The translations under genes were made by a program, and so were the position numbers. From Hermodice carunculata (Eukaryota; Annelida; Polychaeta; Eunicida; Amphinomidae), in the NCBI GenBank assembly GCA_964020975.1, contig OZ026620.1, positions 79,430,579 to 79,494,578 on the forward strand: 64,000 nucleotides of DNA, given 5' to 3'. Below the pieces are notes generated by a model. It saw only the letters and a list, made by a program, of their open reading frames with translations. It was not told the origin of the DNA and made no database searches. Below, in pieces: positions 29,891 to 40,935 of this stretch. Each line of letters opens with the position of its first letter. Within the stretch, counting starts at the first letter, position 1.

Positions 29891-30780
29891 GGTAACTTAT
29901 GACGAAGCACTACTCCCACAGAAGACCGAGTCCGCGAGACACACACAGATGAATTACGACACAACCCAAGGCCTATCGTGAAACATGTGAAAAGTGGTTT
30001 TGACATTTTGTCCTATTCGTCCGTACTATCACTGAATCATTCAGTGAGTGATGTCGCTAAATATTAAGCGATATTTCTGTACATTTAGCGCTATCGCAAA
30101 ATGTTTATAGATATCGTTACTGATTTGGAGGGAAGTGCGATGGCTTCAGCCCTCCCAAGTGTTCTGTCGAGAATTGATCGTCTTTTCTGGCATTGTCAAT
30201 GGGTTTATCTTCATGTTGCGAAGACTGGGTACGCTGACTAGTAATTTTGTTGTCAAACCTCACAGTTGGGTCAACTTGTGTCCAAATGCTTGCTCCTTCG
30301 CAACCAATCAATCTACAGGCACGGTACAATTACCCAGCATGCATCGATTCACTTATTTATAGATATCGCTACATCATTTGGCGATATCGCTAGATGCGTC
30401 GTATTTGGCGATATCTCTAAATCATTTAGGGATATCATAAAACGATTTAAGAATATCAGTTATTGAGGCCATTTAGCTATATCGCCAAATGGTTTAGTGG
30501 TATAGGACTAAATGTCGAAATGGCGTGCCATAGTGACACAACTCCCACAAGAGGCGGTGAGAGGCCATTGTAACATGGAAACATACACACGAATCATTAC
30601 GAGCAGGTGACCTATTATGAAAGGCAACTTCCATATAAGGCGGCGAGACTCCGCGACAACAGGGCTAGACACAGAAGAAACATGACACATACTGGTGATC
30701 GACGTGTAAGCGCAACTCCCAGAAAGCCGGGCAGAGTCCGCGACAACACGGACAGACCTACTTGTGAAAGTCTTGGAGAC
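29891..30780. repeat. Dispersed minisatellite, unit about 85-90 bp
   Basis: Related blocks with CAACTCCCA...GGCGGCGAGAGTCCGCGACAAC-like sequence (words here given approximately) occur near 29905, 30535, 30620 and 30710. The last three are spaced 83-91 bp apart. The plus-strand frame 30607-30876 with repeated RLRDNRA/RVRDNTD words is a by-product. The first copy is separated from the rest by the GATATC array. Confidence 0.65.
30030..30500. repeat. Array of GATATC-centred palindromes with a 235-bp insert
   Basis: Short palindromic phrases such as GATATCGCTAAATCATTT and TTTGGCGATATC repeat at about 30040-30120 and 30356-30500. TTTATAGATATCG[T/C]TAC-like sequence flanks the middle block at 30104-30120 and 30356-30372. 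The block between (30121-30355) lacks the motif and looks inserted. Confidence 0.7.
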
Positions 30781-30799
30781 TGGAAAAAATATAAGGTGT

Positions 30800-31440
30800 T
30801 TCAGAATATAAGGTGTTTGGTTTATACATATTTCATTTGCAAAAACAATTGGCCAACAGGCACAATGCCTATATGAAAGCCTCTTGTACATTAATTGACA
30901 ATACAACAAAAAGTGGATAACATCTATATAACAAATAGAGAACCACAGGACATAACAAATTTGACGGGAAAGGGGGAGAGGATAGGGAAATGAATGGGTG
31001 TTACTCCCGTAAATACATGAATATATAGTTGGAGCTAATAAGTACAAATATAGATGCTTGCAGTGGTTCTGATATAGTTGTTAACTGCTTGGAATATATC
31101 CTGATTTCCAGAATTATATTTTGTTGACAATCCAAAAAGGTTTTTAAATTGAAATCTGCAAGGGGGCATTATTTAAGTTCGGACTTCATCTCTCGTCATA
31201 ACGTATTTGTTGCATTGGAAAAAATAATGAAACTGCTCTCAGCCCAGGTACCACAGGAACAAAGTGGGGATTCAATTAGATTCGTCCTGTACAAATCCTC
31301 TTTCAGCTGGACACAGCCCATTCTCAGTCTAGCATGAATAATACCTATCCTTCGATCTCCAAAATAGAACATTTCATAATATTTCGGCTTGGATTTATTC
31401 AATGTCTTCTTGCTTCTTCTTCTTAAATTCATCCAAATCT
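30800..31440 (-). mobile_element. LINE 3' fragment, minus strand (CR1/I-like C-terminus)
   Basis: The minus-strand frame 31196-31432 encodes the conserved LINE ORF2 C-terminal motif: PKYYEMFYFGDRR, IIHARLRMGCVQLKEDLY and SPLCSCGTWAES, a CxC...H/C cluster region that follows the RT. Downstream (towards 30830) lies 3' untranslated sequence ending in a duplicated ATAAGGTGTTT phrase. Only the last part of the element survives, with stops after the motif. The 179-residue frame at 30508-31047 mostly overlaps this untranslated part and is not a gene. Confidence 0.75.
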
Positions 31441-31673
31441 CTAGTCTTTTAACTGGTTATAGAAAGTTCCATTCGCGCGCTTAGGCAGAAAAAATATATA
31501 ATTATAAAAGGTATTTGTACGAGCATAAATTGAGCTCATATCCTGCCTTGACCGGATAATATACCTAGTTCGTTCTTCGACAGTATGTGGAATTAGATTA
31601 CATAATTATGAGGGAGCCGGAAAATTAACTATACTGCACATAAGTATAAGTTTTAAGGTGTTGCAAAATAATC

Positions 31674-32155
31674 GCCCATAAGCTTAAAATACAAACAGGT
31701 AGGCATAGCCGACAACTTAAAATTCCAGTCGAGCTGAGAAAATGTGAAGATTCAAACGTAACAGATGACGTTTTCAATTTAGTTGTAAATTGTTCAAGGA
31801 AGGAAATGAAAAGAAAAATGAAAAAATAGTGCGCCGATATTTACCCTCCATTTAATGAAAACACACAAAAATATTTTTTTATTATGAAACTTGATGACGC
31901 AGAACAAATGATAACTGAAGCAGAATTCTTTACAAAAGAAATACAACACGATGCTATTCATTTATTATTGATTTATTTGTTTGTTTAATTTGAGAATGTG
32001 CTTTTTAACTTTTACTTTCACTTATTGCCGAGTACTTGATCTTTTTGACATCGTTTGTGTTACATTACATTATTCTTGTACATAATTGTACAGCCTATCT
32101 TTGGTTGATTGCTACGTATTGTGATTATCCAATAAACTTCATTCATTCATTCATC
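31674..32155 (+). mobile_element. LINE 3' fragment, plus strand, with (CATT)n tail
   Basis: A plus-strand frame from 31674 to a stop at 31986-31988 contains one internal stop. It reads KLKIQTGRHSRQLKIPVELRKC, then a NVTDDVFNLVVNC block, then FFTKEIQHDA: the pattern of a LINE C-terminus (GRY-R...IP-E-R-C...C...DE-HFL--C). Short 3' sequence follows, with CAATAAACTTCATTCATTCA at 32130-32152, a classic tetranucleotide LINE tail. It diverges from the minus-strand fragment at 30800-31440, so the two are tail-outward and from different insertions. Confidence 0.75.
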
Positions 32156-32507
32156 GGATGAAGAGCTATATGCCCATCAACTTCACGTCGTGCCACATAC
32201 AGGTGACAAACAGCCAACTCTACGACGACAGTTAAGGGCTGGGAGGATAATTAGATTGATTAACACGTTTCGTGCCCTCGGAAAATAAAATAGAGACCAT
32301 TTTACAAAACAGTGCATTTTTGCACCATTCATAATTTTTACACAGACCACCCGATATTCCAGAAAGAATTCATGGTGGGCAGTGCCGAGATTCATCTGTG
32401 TCGATTTTGTCACAAATGATTCAAAGAGCGCGTTCAGAGCTTCAGATGCTCATACCTTATCAACATCAAGCACCTGTCACTCATATCACAAAATTAATTT
32501 GACCTCT

Positions 32508-32510
<3 letters not shown>

Positions 32511-32573
<63 letters not shown>

Positions 32574-32631
32574 ATATATATATACACACATATACATATA
32601 TATATATAAATGTATATATATATGTATATAC

Positions 32632-32688
<57 letters not shown>
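32511..32688. repeat. (TA)n microsatellite with TGTATA/CACATA interruptions
   Basis: Two long TA runs separated by about 70 bp of decayed TATG/CACATA sequence. The frames across it are artefacts. Confidence 0.96.
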
Positions 32689-32689
<1 letters not shown>

Positions 32690-32692
<3 letters not shown>

Positions 32693-33160
32693 GGGAATGG
32701 GGTCGTTAAGCAGACGCACAGGACAAAAATTTGTTTCCAAAGGCGGCTTTCCGCGCGATACCTAAACAATCAGCCTTTAGTATTTCCATCAACGCTCGCG
32801 GCTCAGCCGACAGCTACAACTGGTTCCAAAATTGCAGGCAGCTGCCCAAGCTTGGCATGTTTCTTCTGCTCAGGCGACAGTTCTTGTAAGCCATGCTCAC
32901 ATTTAACATGCGTGTACCCGTATAAACAAACGCCACAGCAAACAAAACAAATCAAAGCAAACATATATTTTCATAAAGCAAACCTCGCGAATATCACGTT
33001 GCAATACCGTGACACATACTCGACCGTGAGGAGTTGCATCGATGACAACACGCCAACAATTTTCTGTCGAATTGTCTTCACAGCATATTTCAAATGTCTG
33101 TGCACTTTGGAAATTTCAGGCAAAGATATATGTATTAGCCATCGGAAGTTTGAACCATTG
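32690..33160. other. GC-richer unassigned segment
   Basis: More GC than its neighbours. The minus strand contains [20 protein letters not shown] (about 32840-32900) and the plus strand stays open to 33166, with a Cys-rich word [14 protein letters not shown]. Neither is recognised, and no splice pair settles the strand. A host exon is possible. Confidence 0.2.
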
Positions 33161-33169
33161 GCCTGAAAT

Positions 33170-33315
33170 GAACTGACCTCAGAAGTGACCGGGCAACCTT
33201 AAGATGCAGGTCATATATCTTGACCTTCATGTTACGGGGCCATAACTCTGGGGCCGCATACTAAAGCAGCATGCCTGATAGCCACACCGTGACAATACCC
33301 TTCAAGGTCACTTAA
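33170..33315. repeat. Degenerate GGTCA-type repeat fragment
   Basis: GAAGTGACC, CAGGTCATATATCTTGACC and CAAGGTCACTTAAAG alternate with GGGCCATAACTCTGG. This resembles a decayed copy of the AGGTCA/CCATAACT element seen better at 45985-47172. Confidence 0.4.
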
Positions 33316-35367
33316 AGTTGTGATATACCAAGCAAAAAAAAATTCACAATAAAATGAAACACGTTGTTCACACGGAGTTGCAGTGCAATTATATTTACAT
33401 TTTGATTGGTTGAATCATTATTCAACAACCGGATCAAAGTAAAACTCAAACGATTCAGGTATGGAGGTATGCACCTCTGGCAGGCAGGTATGCAGGGAAA
33501 CTCCCTGTAGCAAACACATGACCTCAAATGCACTTGACATTGACAATATCTGCCATAAATTTATGGCCATATTAAGATGTTGCATGGCTGGATTCTAAGT
33601 GGTTCGTTCGCAAGCCGTCAGTATATGCTGCTATATAATACACAAGTATCGTCATGGTTGGTTTTTCTTGCTGTGTCTCTGTGTCTTTCAAGAATTCGAC
33701 CAGGGACAATGATGTACATTTCTACAACTTAAGAAAAATAACTAAAATATACATGGACAAAGAATATTTCTCGTGATTGAAATACTGGAAAGTTCAGCAA
33801 GCTTAGGTCCCTGTCAGTAGTATCGTGTTAGCAGTTACGATTTTATGGACGGTAGGAAAACTTACAAGAACAACAATCCAAATGTGCCCTCAACTCTCAT
33901 TCCCGTAATGATATGCATGAAAAAATCCGTATACGTGATTTCTCAATTCCGGTACTTTCGGTACAAGTCGGATTTTCTTTCGAAAGTGGCGCAATTATGC
34001 CTTTTACTTCTATTTAAAGCGTATATTTTTACCATGATTATTTATTCTTATGAAAAACAGTATGCTGAACAAATTATGCCATTCTTCTGCCCGTATGTCA
34101 ATTTTATCACAGGTATTGGTCTGATATCCTACTAAATGGAGTGCAGCAAAATGAGGCAATGATGTCTTATCGCCAAATTCAATAATGTTAAATTGTTTAT
34201 TTTCTTGTAAAAATGTAATTACATTTAATTCAACCATATTTATATTAACCATAGTATTATTGTGTATCAATATCATTTTATCATCATTCTAGATAAAATT
34301 ATATGTACAGCCAAGGTATGTGACAAAGAAATGTTGACAGTGACTATATTTATTACCACGCGGCCAAGCTTCTGAATTGTTACAACATTACGGACCACAG
34401 CTATAAATCAGACATGTACCCATTCAAAAGGCAGAAACCCATCCACCTTCAAACCATATCTTCTCACCCATATCCCTATTTGGACATATTTAGGCTTGGA
34501 CGAGATAGTACACAAAATAACTTTCATAAAATCAAGTAGAAAACATCAGTCAGTAGGCCTACCCGGGATGATTCTTATGCTTTAGCCCTTCCCCCCTGCA
34601 TCCGGCCAAAGCCGGGTGGTGGTCAAATGTCATCTGCTTCAGTGTTTTCAACTAATTTCAATAGTAATGAATAACAATTTTGACTGAGAATTGTAGATGA
34701 GCCCTATCAAGATCACATGCCAAGGAAATTTGTTGACTTAAGTGTCAATTCTAGGGAAAAAGGGTTAGAGAAATATGAATATGCATGATATGATATGAAT
34801 GTGAAAACACAGGACTGCATTCTAAGTCTGAATTACATACACGCCTAAATGAATGCATTACGGGGTCAATAACCATTGTAGATACTTGCAATTCCTAGTG
34901 TGTCCTTATTTGGATTTCCACACATCGCTGTACTACCGATAATCACAAAGAAAGCTTGAATACCAATATATACGAAAATTTAAAACATAATTTGTGCGAC
35001 AGAACAGGTACCTACTACACCATTTACATGTAGTCTCTTACTCAGACTGTTACAGGTTAAAGTTGCTGAATATCACAAACAGGGCTGAGAGACTAATTCA
35101 TATTACAATGCATTACAACCTGATTACGAACAACGGGGGCGCCGTGGGCAGGGCAGAACCCACGGCGTATCAGCTATGCTACAGCTCTATACATAAGGTC
35201 TTAGCATAAAAAGTCATGATCCACGATAACCGGGCTGAAGGCCTGGAAGGTATGGAGCAAGTCTGGGATAATAACTACGGACTGTGCTCCCTTCTTATAA
35301 GGTCACCCCAAAGGTATCAGAATTATTGCCTTCGACGAAGGGTGGTTTCTGTTGACGGATAAATCGA
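33316..35367. other. Unassigned DNA
   Basis: AT-rich, with frames up to 96 residues that resemble nothing known. No microsatellite of note. Confidence 0.45.
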
Positions 35368-35673
35368 ATGAAAACACCATACGTAGCTTTCAAGCTTTTA
35401 GCTGAAAAACAAAACGTTACACAAGAGGACTGTGACATTTTGGTGTTGAGAATTGAAAAATTAGTTAAAAATCAGGCATCTAGAGCGGTTTTGGAGAAGA
35501 CTTTAATAGATTTTACTGATAATATAAAACGAAAAATTCATAGAACACAATTCGTAGAGACCCTCATAATGTACATCTCTATCACATTTAAAATGAATCT
35601 GTTTGACGGTTTTGGTGACGAAGTCAAAAATATTTCCAGTATAATCCCTATTGGCTTGTATTGTAATAATTAA
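35368..35673 (+). CDS. Unrecognised 101-residue open frame inside a repeat-like region
   Basis: The frame begins MKTPYVAFKLLAEKQNVTQE and continues with CDILVLRIEKLVKNQ and KTLIDFTDNIKRKIHRTQF. It looks helical and charged. Part of its DNA (AGCGGTTTTGGAGAAGACTT near 35485) recurs 240 bp downstream (AGCGGTTTTGGAGACGATTT near 35722), in DNA that resembles a dispersed repeat. It is therefore probably part of a non-autonomous element, although a genuine exon cannot be excluded. Confidence 0.2.
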   Translation: MKTPYVAFKLLAEKQNVTQEDCDILVLRIEKLVKNQASRAVLEKTLIDFTDNIKRKIHRTQFVETLIMYISITFKMNLFDGFGDEVKNISSIIPIGLYCNN

Positions 35674-35970
35674 GGTTCGCGGTCCCCAGAGGTGTCCATA
35701 AGGTATTTTGAAGCGATTGGCCAAGCGGTTTTGGAGACGATTTGGATAGATTTGGTTAAAAAATGAAAAAAATTCTAAAAATCACTATAGTATGACCGTT
35801 TCAACAAACTTGGTAGAAACCCACCCAAAGTACCGCGCACCAAGTTGGACGTGGAACTAACTGATGGGTTTCGAGAAGTCAAAAATGGATTTGTGAATGG
35901 ATGACAGATGGATGACAGATCACGACCCATTTATGAGCTGAGCGGACAAGTCAGCTACGATACATGTGCA
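35674..35970. repeat. Probable dispersed non-autonomous repeat
   Basis: The series GACCGTTTCAACAAACTTGG, then TACCGCGCACCAAGTT, then GGGTTTCGAGAAGTC, then a GGATGACAGATGGATGACAG run, then TATGAGCTGAGCGG follows an order I recall from abundant interspersed repeats of marine invertebrates. That recollection has not been checked. No coding capacity. Confidence 0.45.
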
Positions 35971-36802
35971 AAATTCCAGATCCCTTATTTATTTAGATTG
36001 CCCTGAAGGTCAGAACATCTTAATGAATACATATGACGTGCAATGTATCTGTAGAAATCAAAGCTGTTATTATTGATATGTATTCTTAAAGTAATGGTAA
36101 TAAATAATCAGTTTTAATCATGGAATAGACTAGCCATAAAAAATTACCTTTTCTAATATCCAGTAACAGAATATGCAACAATAGGGCAGTATTTGTGGCT
36201 TACAAGATATTGACATTCTATCTGTGGAAATTGAGTTAGCTCCATATAATATACAATTTTCCACATATACAAGTGTACTTTAATGAAAAACCGAAGTACT
36301 TATAGCTTTTAAGTGTTGAACTAACAAACAAGAAGTAACTAGAATTAATAGAAAAGACAAGAGGTCTTTGTGATCAGTCCGTCCTCGGCTGACCTTGCCG
36401 TTCAATCCATAAGTCACACTCTGGTCTACGGGACGAGGATTTTGGAGAGGCAGTTAAAATGGGACTTCCAATTGCATTCTCCATTGACTTGCATGATAAT
36501 CAATAGGAATGCGTGCATTAACTGACATGTACCCGAACTGAAAAAAAAACACGTTAAAAATAAGGGAATAGAATATCACCACGCAGTGAATAGTTTTGTT
36601 TAGCAACCCCCCTCCCAGAAGCTACACTGCCACCATGTTTCAGAATAATCTGAGTGACTGTTTTTGATAAATCAAAAAAAAAAAAAAAAAGAAAGAAAAA
36701 CACACACAAATTCGTTAAAAAAATCGCAGCGGCACCCATTGAACACCTTCACTGAAAACCAAGCCACACCTGAAACAAGATGTACCAACTTAGGCTGAAG
36801 TC
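35971..36802. other. Unassigned DNA with an A-rich run
   Basis: An A17 run with GAAAGAAAAACACACAC follows at 36674-36708. No gene recognised. Confidence 0.45.
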
Positions 36803-37054
36803 TCATTTTACTTGATCTGTATTCAGCAACGGTACCATAAACACCTTGCTGTAACCAAAGCTGAACGGGTTTTTTAATAATAGTGACCACTCAATTGGGG
36901 ATTGTGACCTTAAAATGTCATCAGCTGCTCGGAGTCCTGTAACTTTTAGCACCTGTGAACTGTATTTGAGATAAATAAGTTTATCTCTTTCGAGTATCTT
37001 TAACATTTTGTCAACATTCTGTCTATAAACCATTTCATACTGTGAAGGCAGCAA
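36803..37054 (-). CDS. Unrecognised minus-strand open frame
   Basis: An 83-residue frame reads MVYRQNVDKMLKILERDKL, VLKVTGLRAADDILRSQ and SPIEWSLLLKNPFSFGYSKV. It is protein-like, with an amphipathic charged first half and an aromatic second half, and the frame is open upstream of the first Met as well. No family is recognised and no clear donor follows. It could be an exon or the edge of an old transposon protein. Confidence 0.22.
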   Translation of the reverse strand: MLPSQYEMVYRQNVDKMLKILERDKLIYLKYSSQVLKVTGLRAADDILRSQSPIEWSLLLKNPFSFGYSKVFMVPLLNTDQVK

Positions 37055-38447
37055 CGGACAAAGGTGTTTAAGGTGCTGGGCGTATGAGCGATTTTTCTTT
37101 AAATAAATAGCTACGTGTTGAGTTGTTCAACGTTAATTTGTTTCTTATATTACAAAGGTTGAATGGAAGGGATATTATTGTTACGTATGTTGTTGTGCAG
37201 GAGAGATTCACCCGTGAAAACTCGAATTTGGGGGGTAATGTGTATACCATAAAAAACTCAAACTTTTTAAATCTCATATTAGTAGCTATTCAGACAATGA
37301 AGACACCTTGATTTATTTAGATCATATATACTATTATTATTATCATCATCATTATCATCATCATCATCATCATACATACATACATGCATAAAAAATCAAA
37401 CAATTATAATTCAAGAACCTCATGACTTGGTCACTAAAACATGAAAGCAATTCCGTATGTAATTATAATGCACATACCATTATTAATTCAAAAAAGAAAA
37501 AGGAAAAAACCACTGTCATAATTCCGTGATACTTTATTCTTTATTCTAATGATTTGCTTTATATTTCATTAAGAATGTGCACCCAAAAGTAAAGAATATG
37601 TCTACGGTGCATTATTCCATCAGTGCACGCTGGGACACCATGGCATGCGGGATGGTACGCTACCTAATTCCGGGAAAGGTTACCATGCAGTACGTGTAGT
37701 GCATCACTTCATGAGCGTATGTTTGAAGACCATGGCAAGCGGAGTGACATGCCACCTGCTCCCGAAAAAGATCGCCATATGGTTCGGTCTTCCATTCCTA
37801 TAACGGGACCCTTTTCCCGGTATAAAATCTTTTAAATAACCACTTAATAAGTTCCTTTCCCACAATGCAAATCCGTAGAATCTAAATATCTTCACTGCAG
37901 TTTATTTGGAAAGGTAGCATCAATATTTTCCCATTTTGCTACCGATGCCTGCAGATGGCACGGTACCTCCAAATGAACCCCTCTATGCATGAATATGTCC
38001 ATGGTATGACACACATGGGCGTTTGACAGGTATTATTACCTGATCAAACAGATATAGCCAAGGCCCTGAGAAGTTTCTAAAGCATGCAAAGTTTTCACCA
38101 TCGTCCTTTTTTCTTTTCTTTTTTTTTTCTTTTTTCTTTTTTTTTTTTGTGTGTCTTTGCACTTTAATTTTCAGAATGAATATTGTGAAAGTACGATGCG
38201 CGTATGGCAACTGTAACACAATCATTGACCTGGCCTTGCGGTCCACATTACCCTTATTAGAAAAACCCATAACAATGGCGCACAACATTAACAATGATAC
38301 CCCTATGTTTCAACCTTTGTGATATAACTTACAAGTTAACGTTGAATAAATGAACACTTACGTCTTTATCTGAAGAAAAGTCCCGCGTACTTCAACTGCC
38401 GTAAGCACCGCGGTCTTACACCTGGCTTCACGTGAATATGTTCAGCG
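37055..38447. other. Unassigned DNA with short low-complexity tracts
   Basis: Contains a decayed ATT/ATC/CATA trinucleotide-tetranucleotide run (37328-37388) and a T/C-rich tract (38105-38152). No gene recognised. Confidence 0.5.
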
Positions 38448-38474
38448 CCAATGGACTAATACTACGCATGCGCG
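38448..38474. promoter_or_regulatory. CCAAT box followed by an NRF1-like site
   Basis: CCAAT at 38448-38452 is followed by CGCATGCGCG at 38465-38474, a near match to the palindromic NRF1 consensus GCGCATGCGC. The pair sits in a small GC-richer segment (38380-38500). This arrangement is common in TATA-less promoters, but no exon is recognised beside it. Confidence 0.28.
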
Positions 38475-38815
38475 AAACATTACCGTCCATTTTTAGCACA
38501 CAGAGATTAACACATTATCGACTGTTGTGCTATGCTTGAGGCGGGCTTCTATATTGAACAGCAAATTCTTATTTAAATGGATCATTTAAAAAGCTCGTGA
38601 ACGTAAGAACACACAGAAGAACATAACGGGATTGTTTTGCGAAAGTATGTTGAAAATTAGCAGATAGGAACTGTTTTCATATACATTATCACTGTCTGAA
38701 AGTAGGTTATCTTTAAGTGTCACTTGGGAAAATTTAAGAATTACACAGGTTAAATATGTTGACGGATTATAAGTGTAAGTCATCAGAAGTTCTCTATCGA
38801 TAGAATTTTCTACAT

Positions 38816-39061
38816 TTGTTATTCAGCTTCTGTTTTCGAGTAGAAAAAGTTCTAGATGTTTGGCAGAAGGGCATCATTAATCCCATGCCCAAAAATAATA
38901 CACCAGGTGGCTGCAACCCTCTCAACACTAGGGGTATAACCTTAGCGCTGATTATAGTGAAGTTATTTACTTCAGTCCTAAATGCAAGGAACATCTCTTG
39001 GGCTGAACAGAATAACATTATGGTGGATGAGCAAAATAGTTTAAGGAGGGATTTGAGGTAA
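38816..39061 (+). mobile_element. LINE reverse transcriptase fragment, plus strand
   Basis: The frame reads VLDVWQKGIINPMPKNN, NTRGITLALIIVKLFTSVL and WAEQNNIMVDEQNSLRR. It matches the start of LINE RT domains (W-x-G-II-PI-K, NYRGI-L, K-F-x-x-LN, EQ-GFR). Only about 75 residues survive before a stop. The expected Tyr in NYRGI is changed and the GFR motif is decayed. No endonuclease or YADD region is adjacent. Confidence 0.75.
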
Positions 39062-40148
39062 AGTAGTATGTTGAAGTGTCAGTGCCCCCTAAACATAGGC
39101 GTGCATAGCCCTATTTTGCTGTGGCGTGCCCCCCCCCCCCCCCTCGGATTGAAACTGGGTGGTATGGAGCCAATACACCGTTCTCAAAAATCCCTGCCAT
39201 ATTTGGAACACTACTGACATCTGGTGACAGAGACCAGAGTGAGGCTGTGGTCGACACTAATTCAAGTCCCCATTCACTTACATGTTAAATTTGCTTATTT
39301 TGTTAGCTCATGTCTATTATTGAAAACAGTTTTGAATATAACCATTGTGTTATTCTGTCAAGAAAAACTCTAGGACTACAACATAATTGGAAAACTCTTC
39401 AGTGTTTTTACATTTCCTAATTGCCGCTCATGTACATCTTACTTCAATTTTGATACCCTGTACAGTTGGACCCAAAGCCAGTACATCTGAGTTGACTCTA
39501 TACATTCTCGGAATTTCCAGCAGGAACGGTTCAATAAGATATGAGTTTTTAAGGATTATCATACATAATTAGCTGTGACAGGTATATGTTTTCTAAAGCT
39601 CAATTTATTTGTTAATGGAGCAAACTACTCAATGCATACCTAATTTTTTAATCAGGATTAACAAAAATATTCCTATGAAACGTGAGTATTGGACCATAAT
39701 TATTTTTAAAAAAAACAAAACATTTTGATGTCCAAGGTAGTACAATATACACACCCAAATGAATGAATAGTTCTAAAATGTGAATTCAACGGATCGTTTT
39801 TTTGTAATAAGATGATATAAAACATGTTGCCATGAAAACATATTTCAGATTGACAGACAACATCACAGCAATTTTTGCAACAATGTATCAAACATTGAAG
39901 ACATGTTTTCCCCTCACTGTTGTAGTCCTCGAGTTGTCATATCATGATAACACAATGGGCGTATTCAAAAGTGTTTTAAATGATAGATATGAGCTACAAA
40001 AGCAAATTTAAAACGTAAGTGAATAGGGAGTCGATTTGGCATCCACCCCAGCCTCGATCTGGTTTCTGCCACCAGAGGGCAGTAGTGTTCCAAATATGGC
40101 ATGGACTTTTGAATAGGATGTATATACTACCAAAGCACAAGCGAGATT
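39062..40148. other. Unassigned DNA with poly-C run
   Basis: Poly-C at 39129-39143, then AT-rich sequence. No gene recognised. Confidence 0.5.
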
Positions 40149-40318
40149 TTTGTTTGTTTGTTTGTTTGTTTGTTTTTTGTTTGTTTGTTTGTTTGTTTTT
40201 TTTTGTTTTTTTTTTGTTTTGGTTTTTTTTTTTGTTTTTGTTTTTGTTTTTTTTGTTTTTGTTTTTTTTTTGTTTAGTTTTTTTTTATTTCTTTATTTTT
40301 TTTTCTTGTTTTGTTTTG
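40149..40318. repeat. T-rich (TTTG)n/(TTTTTG)n tract
   Basis: A low-complexity pyrimidine-rich strand with regular G interruptions. The Phe/Val/Cys frames are artefacts. Confidence 0.9.
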
Positions 40319-40482
40319 CACCAGTGACCCTGTGATCGAAAATGAGTACCACGCACTTTTATTTGCGACCTACACAAAGAGTAGAGAAAACCATTAGAGA
40401 TCATGTCATTGTCACAGTCAACGTCATACGACGTTAGACTTTTAGACCCGCTCACCCCCTGCCTTAGCGTCGAAATGATTCT

Positions 40483-40935
40483 TCAGTGACATGTGCATAA
40501 TGCCTCTGACACGTCATTGGCCACTCTTGTCAATTTAGGTCCAAACCCGCGCCAAGCAACAAGAAAGTCACAGAAGTGGCTAAAAAGTTGGCTTGTGGCT
40601 TTCCCAGTTGTCCCGAAACATTCAAATTCGTCGCTCAGCTTCAAACTCACAAATTTGCCACAGTCCATATAAACATTTACCGTAAGCCTGACAGACGCGT
40701 AAACTAAGTAATCGGAAGAGGCTCTCACTTGAAAATGAATATAGCCGAAAAGGCTATGTTCATGGTACACCACATAACTTTTTAACACACTATTCAAAAG
40801 TGTGAGCTGTTTTCGAAAGTGCGCTTTGTATAGCCTACAGTATGGATACATGGACTGTTCAGAACAGGATTTTTGTATTGTTGGTACAGCTAATGCTAAA
40901 CTACAGGAAGATCTTGGATAGCAAATCCTAGCCAA
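40483..40935 (-). CDS. Unrecognised 150-residue minus-strand open frame
   Basis: The longest non-repetitive open frame in the window. It has a Cys/Tyr/His-rich first half (CYPRSSCSLALAVPTIQKSC) and reads HSLFGYIHFQVRASSDYLVY in the middle. It matches no family I know, lacks a signal peptide or repeated motif, and its start overlaps the antisense of a plus-strand LINE fragment. Most likely an accidental frame; an exon is not excluded. Confidence 0.15.
   Translation of the reverse strand: MARICYPRSSCSLALAVPTIQKSCSEQSMYPYCRLYKAHFRKQLTLLNSVLKSYVVYHEHSLFGYIHFQVRASSDYLVYASVRLTVNVYMDCGKFVSLKLSDEFECFGTTGKATSQLFSHFCDFLVAWRGFGPKLTRVANDVSEALCTCH

Noticed and set aside
30508-31047. 179-residue hydrophobic minus-strand protein
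   Set aside because: Most of it coincides with the 3' untranslated part of a LINE and with minisatellite units; no domain or signal fits.
37328-37390. CRISPR-like spaced repeats
   Set aside because: Simple ATT/ATC/CATA microsatellite decay in a eukaryotic sequence; no constant repeat with unique spacers.
40019-40335. Phe/Val/Cys-rich membrane-like protein
   Set aside because: Composition comes from the T-rich tract with spaced G bases.
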